This document shows positions 60,724 to 64,000 of a stretch of DNA of 64,000 bases, piece by piece (the stretch's first letter is position 1; every line of letters starts with the position of its first letter). The stretch comes from Delphinus delphis (lineage: Eukaryota; Chordata; Mammalia; Artiodactyla; Delphinidae), in assembly GCF_949987515.2 (NCBI RefSeq), contig NC_082698.1, positions 32,330,070 through 32,394,069 on the forward strand, given 5' to 3'. Under the pieces are notes generated by a model. It saw nothing but the letters and a program-made list of their open reading frames with translations. It was not told the origin of the DNA and made no database searches. Made by a program: the position numbers and the translations under genes.

Positions 60724-60753
60724 AGTGTCTCCATGTCTCCACATGGAGACACT
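60724..60753. repeat. Perfect inverted repeat, 13-bp arms and 4-base loop
   Basis: AGTGTCTCCATGT, loop CTCC, then ACATGGAGACACT, within the LTR. Confidence 0.95.
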
Positions 60754-60882
60754 GGGAAGAAGGCCATGTGAAGATGGAGGAGGAGATTGGAGTGAGGCAT
60801 CTATAAGCCAAAGGAACCCAAAGGATTGCTGATGGTGCCATCAATTAGGAGAGGGGCATGAAGTGAATTCTCTTGCAGAGCC

Positions 60883-60978
60883 TTCAGAAGAAACCAACTC
60901 CGCCAACATCTTGATTTCAGACTTCTGGTCTTCAGAAGAAACCAACTCCGCGAACATCTTGATTTCAGACTTCTGGTC
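60883..60978 (+). repeat. 48-bp tandem duplication
   Basis: Two adjacent copies from TTCAGAAGAAACCAACTCCG to CAGACTTCTGGTC (60883-60930, 60931-60978), nearly identical. It lies within the LTR. Confidence 0.95.
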
Positions 60979-61486
60979 TCCAGAATTGTGAGAGAATAAA
61001 TTTATGTTGTTTTAAACCACCAAATCTGTGGCAGTTTGTTATCACAGCCTTAGAAGGCTAATGTACCAACTAGTCACTAAAGTCTGTTTGTTTTACCCTC
61101 CTAAATATCTTTTTTAAATTATATAATACAATGTTATCCACTGTAGCTCACCATGTTTTACATCAGATCTTCTGAAATTAGACAGCTGAGAGACGCTTAC
61201 AAACTTCCAGCTATAAGATGGATAAGGTCTAAGGATATAATGTAAATATCCTCTAAATGTACTCACTTTACACTCTGTCTACCCACCCAGACTAAGTTAC
61301 TATCATCTCTTTCCTGGGTGACAGAATTACCCTCCAACTGGTCTCTCCACATTCACTTGGGGCCACATTCAAACATTTTCCCATGCTGCAACCAAAGTAC
61401 TTTTTTTTTTAAGATTTTTTTTAAATGTGGACCATTTTTAAAGTTTTTATTGAATTTGTTACAATATTGCTTCCATTTTATGTTTT

Positions 61487-61597
61487 GGTTTTTTGGCTGT
61501 GAGGCATGTGGGTTCTTAGCTCACCAACCAGGGATCGAACCCGCACCCCCTGCATTGGAAGGCGAAGTCTTAACCCCTTGACCCGCAGGGAAGTCCT
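61487..61597 (-). mobile_element. CHR-related SINE, type C
   Basis: The complement of a tRNA-like body (GGATCGAACCCGCACCC on plus is the B-box side). Heads end GGACTTCCCTGCGGGTC on the minus strand. Confidence 0.85.
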
Positions 61598-61612
61598 GCC
61601 GGAGTACTTTTT

Positions 61613-61829
61613 CCTAGGAATTTTTTTTTTTTTTTTTGCTGTACGCGGGCCTCTCACTGTCGCAGCCTCTCCCGTTGCGGAGCACAGGCTCCGGACGCCC
61701 AGGCTCAGCGGCCATGGCTCATGGGCCCAGCCGCTCCGCAGCATGTGGGATCTTCCCAGACCGGGGCACGAACCCGTGTCCCCTGCATCGGCAGGCGGAC
61801 TCTCAACCACTGCGCCACCAGGGAAGCCC
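61613..61829 (-). mobile_element. CHR SINE, short type A
   Basis: The TSD ggagtacttttt lies beside both ends. It is inside the L2. Confidence 0.94.
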
Positions 61830-62609
61830 CTGGAGTACTTTTTAATAAACACATATCTGATCATGTCACTGCCCTGCTTTTTTAGTCACCTTTATATTAA
61901 CCTTTCAACTTTTTAAAAGAAACACTTTTTCCTTAGGTTTCATTTCTCTATTGTCTCTATTTTTTTCTCCTACATTTTGGCTGTTTCTTCTAAGTACTCT
62001 TTGGGAGGGTTCCTCTTCCTTAATCCAAATGTAAGTGGCTTCCTATTCTCTTAAGGCCAGAGACAAAATCTTTTTCATGACCTACAAAGCTCTTCATGGT
62101 CTGTCTACCTATCTAGTCTCCCCTCCCACTTCTCTCCTAAACTCCCTGAACTTCTGTTGTGTTGGTCTTCTTTTTGTCATAGTTACTACAAAGCTCCTTG
62201 TGCAAGCTTCTATATCTAGGTTGTTCTCCATGATGACCTGGGTCTGTGTTATGCTGATTTTTATCTGCCTCTCCAATCTCATCTCTCATTTCCTTTCTCC
62301 TCACTCAGCATTTTTCACATCAACTTTTCCCTGTTTCTGAAATTATGTGCTCAGCCCCTTCTCCTTAAGGGTCTTTGTGCATGTTGGTCCCCCTGCCTAG
62401 AAGACTCTTCCCCACCTTGTTAACCTGATTAACTCCTACGCTTTTTCAGGACTCAGTTTTAATGTCACCTCCTCAGAGAAGCGTTCTCTGATCTCCACTC
62501 CAATTGCTTAGACTCCAGTTATATGCTTTCATAGCACCTTTTTTCTTTGTAGTCAGTATCACAGCTATAATTTTATATGTATATATATAAATATATTTGG
62601 TTGGCATTT

Positions 62610-62611
<2 letters not shown>

Positions 62612-62649
<38 letters not shown>

Positions 62650-62657
62650 ACACACTA
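62612..62657. repeat. (CA)n microsatellite
   Basis: About 20 CA units with one TA interruption, in the L2 3' end. Confidence 0.97.
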
Positions 62658-62790
62658 CACTACAAGCTCTATGAGGGGAGGGAGTATGGCTGTTTTGTTC
62701 ACCTTCTTAGCAATAGTATCAACCACAGTGCCAAGAACATAGTAGCAATAAACATTTATTAAAAGAATACATGAATAAATGGGTGAATAA

Positions 62791-63440
62791 AACTACTATC
62801 AAATATGTGTCTAGTTTCCAGGAAATTCCCAACTCAACAGATTAAGCATATCTATGATCCTCAAGACCATAATCCAAAAACTGCCTGATGCTGATTCCTA
62901 TTTACACTCTTAAACACATGCAATTTCATTGTCCATGGATGAACGTTTAACCTAAAGATGGTTCGTTTTGTATGAGTATGCACTAGTGAAACCTAAAATA
63001 ACTATAGGTTGTCCTCACTATATACAGATCTGAAAGCTGAGTCTTTGATGACAAACTGACTAAACAAAATTGTGGTCAGTATGTCCATTTGAAAATTGGC
63101 TGACAAGATGTGGAATAAATTTGGTATCAAAATCCAAATAAAGTTCTGTGAAACAATCTTCTGTGTGCCTATGTGACTTGGATTGCTGCTGAAATCATCC
63201 TCAACTTCCACAAATGATTTAAATTCCATGCATGCCTGGTAAAGCCTCAGCCAGTAAGAGAAGGTGACTAGGACTAAGGTTGTGGGTTATAGTTAGATAA
63301 CAAGTATTGAGAATATGTGTATTGCAGATTAACCAGAAGGGTGAGACACATGTGGGAAATGAATGATAGTAAGATCACAAAGCAGCTGCTGTTTGGTAAA
63401 CAACAGCGGGCCAGCCACAAACCAAGAGACTGATGAGATG
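62791..63440. other. Intergenic sequence without recognised features
   Basis: Nothing recognised. Confidence 0.5.
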
Positions 63441-63890
63441 CTCTAGAAATGCATACTGATCCTTTGGGGAAGCAAACTGATACCACATATCAAGAGGCAC
63501 TGCAATCCTACTCCTGGGAATCTGTCATAAGGAAATAATTCAAGAGACTAAAATAAAAGCTATAAAAAGATGCTTATAACAAAATGCTTAATAGTTAAAA
63601 ATTAGAAATTACTTAAATTGTCAATAATATGGGAAGTGTAGGAAAAACTAGGTATATCAGTGAAATATTATGAAGATAATTAAAATGATAAAAATACAGA
63701 AATATGGGGAAATTTTACAAAATAATATTAAATAAAAGGTAGAGATACACAATTGTGTATCATGATTATAATGACATATAAAATCTGCATCTCTAGCTTG
63801 ATAATGGTCAAAAAGGATAGATATGAAGAGAATGATGGAGTTTTTTGGATTTTTATACTTCCTTTTATGATATTTTAAAATTGATTAAAT
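63441..63890 (+). mobile_element. Old L1 3' fragment
   Basis: CACTGCAATCCTACTCCTGGGAAT is an ORF2 C-terminal landmark. It is followed by an AT-rich 3' UTR. Confidence 0.55.
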
Positions 63891-64000
63891 GGCAATTCTT
63901 TAAAAGAATAGTCTGAAAAGCACTTCCAACTACATGTCATAGCTATGAATTGTGAAGAAGCAAGAGTTGCAAGTATTTTTTACGCTGCAAGAGGACATTC

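Larger units (their letters stand above)
60111..61066 (+). mobile_element. MLT1-type MaLR LTR carrying a U6/L1 chimera
   Basis: Starts TGTAGTGGGTTGAATTGTGTCCC and ends GGCAGTTTGTTATCACAGCC...AATGTA, typical of MaLR LTRs. Inside it are a U6-L1 insertion (60321 to about 60695), a perfect hairpin (60724-60753) and a 48-bp tandem duplication (60883-60978). Confidence 0.75.
59300..62790 (+). mobile_element. Long L2 LINE remnant, interrupted by later insertions
   Basis: L2 3' half landmarks appear in order: AACCCAAGAGTCATCCTTGATAC (60061), then after the LTR CCTCCAACTGGTCTCTCCACA (61331), TGATCATGTCACTGCCCTG (61858), TGACCTACAAAGCTCTTCATGG (62078), GTCACCTCCTCAGAGAAGCG (62464) and the end ATAGTAGCAATAAACATTTATT (62740). 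It is split by an MLT1-type LTR and two SINEs, and carries a CA microsatellite. The 5' boundary is uncertain. Confidence 0.8.

Noticed and set aside
62612..62657. CRISPR-like or regulatory array
   Set aside because: It is a simple CA microsatellite; no spacers or palindromic repeats.

Overview
The window is mammalian genomic DNA, almost certainly from a cetacean and probably a toothed whale. About 32 copies of tRNA-derived SINEs of the cetacean/hippo/ruminant CHR type are present, many of them near-identical and flanked by clean target-site duplications (TSDs). They sit among L1 elements whose 3' ends match the cetartiodactyl type. There is no bacterial-style gene organisation. Most open frames are SINE or L1 translations.

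The only host protein-coding gene recognised is TBC1D12, a TBC/RabGAP-family protein linked to Rab11 recycling endosomes. It lies on the minus strand. Exon 1 (coding part 51102-52042) sits in a CpG island. Exon 2 (3479-3602) lies 47.5 kb downstream in gene orientation. The join restores an Arg codon (AG|A), and both splice boundaries are consensus. Exon 3 onward, with the TBC catalytic domain, lies beyond base 1. Positions 1-3478 are intron 2, 3603-51101 is intron 1, and 52.3-64 kb is upstream intergenic DNA.

Intron 1 is a layered repeat archive. A nearly full-length old L1 (about 5.0-14.24 kb) is split by SINEs, an MLT1-type LTR and an antisense L1 piece. Further L1 copies fill 14.2-19.3 kb. 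A younger, almost full-length L1 (25577-32952) with recognisable 5' UTR, ORF1 and ORF2 has landed inside an older L1. It carries a SINE inside ORF2 and is followed by a second 47-bp L1 tail, giving three copies of one TSD. Nearly all intronic L1s are antisense to TBC1D12.

The upstream flank holds two unusual retroposition products. One is a 1.3-kb GC-rich retrocopy on the minus strand (55099-56412), flanked by a 9-bp TSD, with a polyadenylation signal and A-rich end; I could not identify its parent. The other is a U6 snRNA/L1 chimera (60321-about 60690) inside an MLT1-type LTR, which is itself inside an old L2. No CRISPR, operon, tRNA gene or phage structure is present. Repeat family names come from recall of consensus sequences, not from a database search, and ends of old repeats are approximate.
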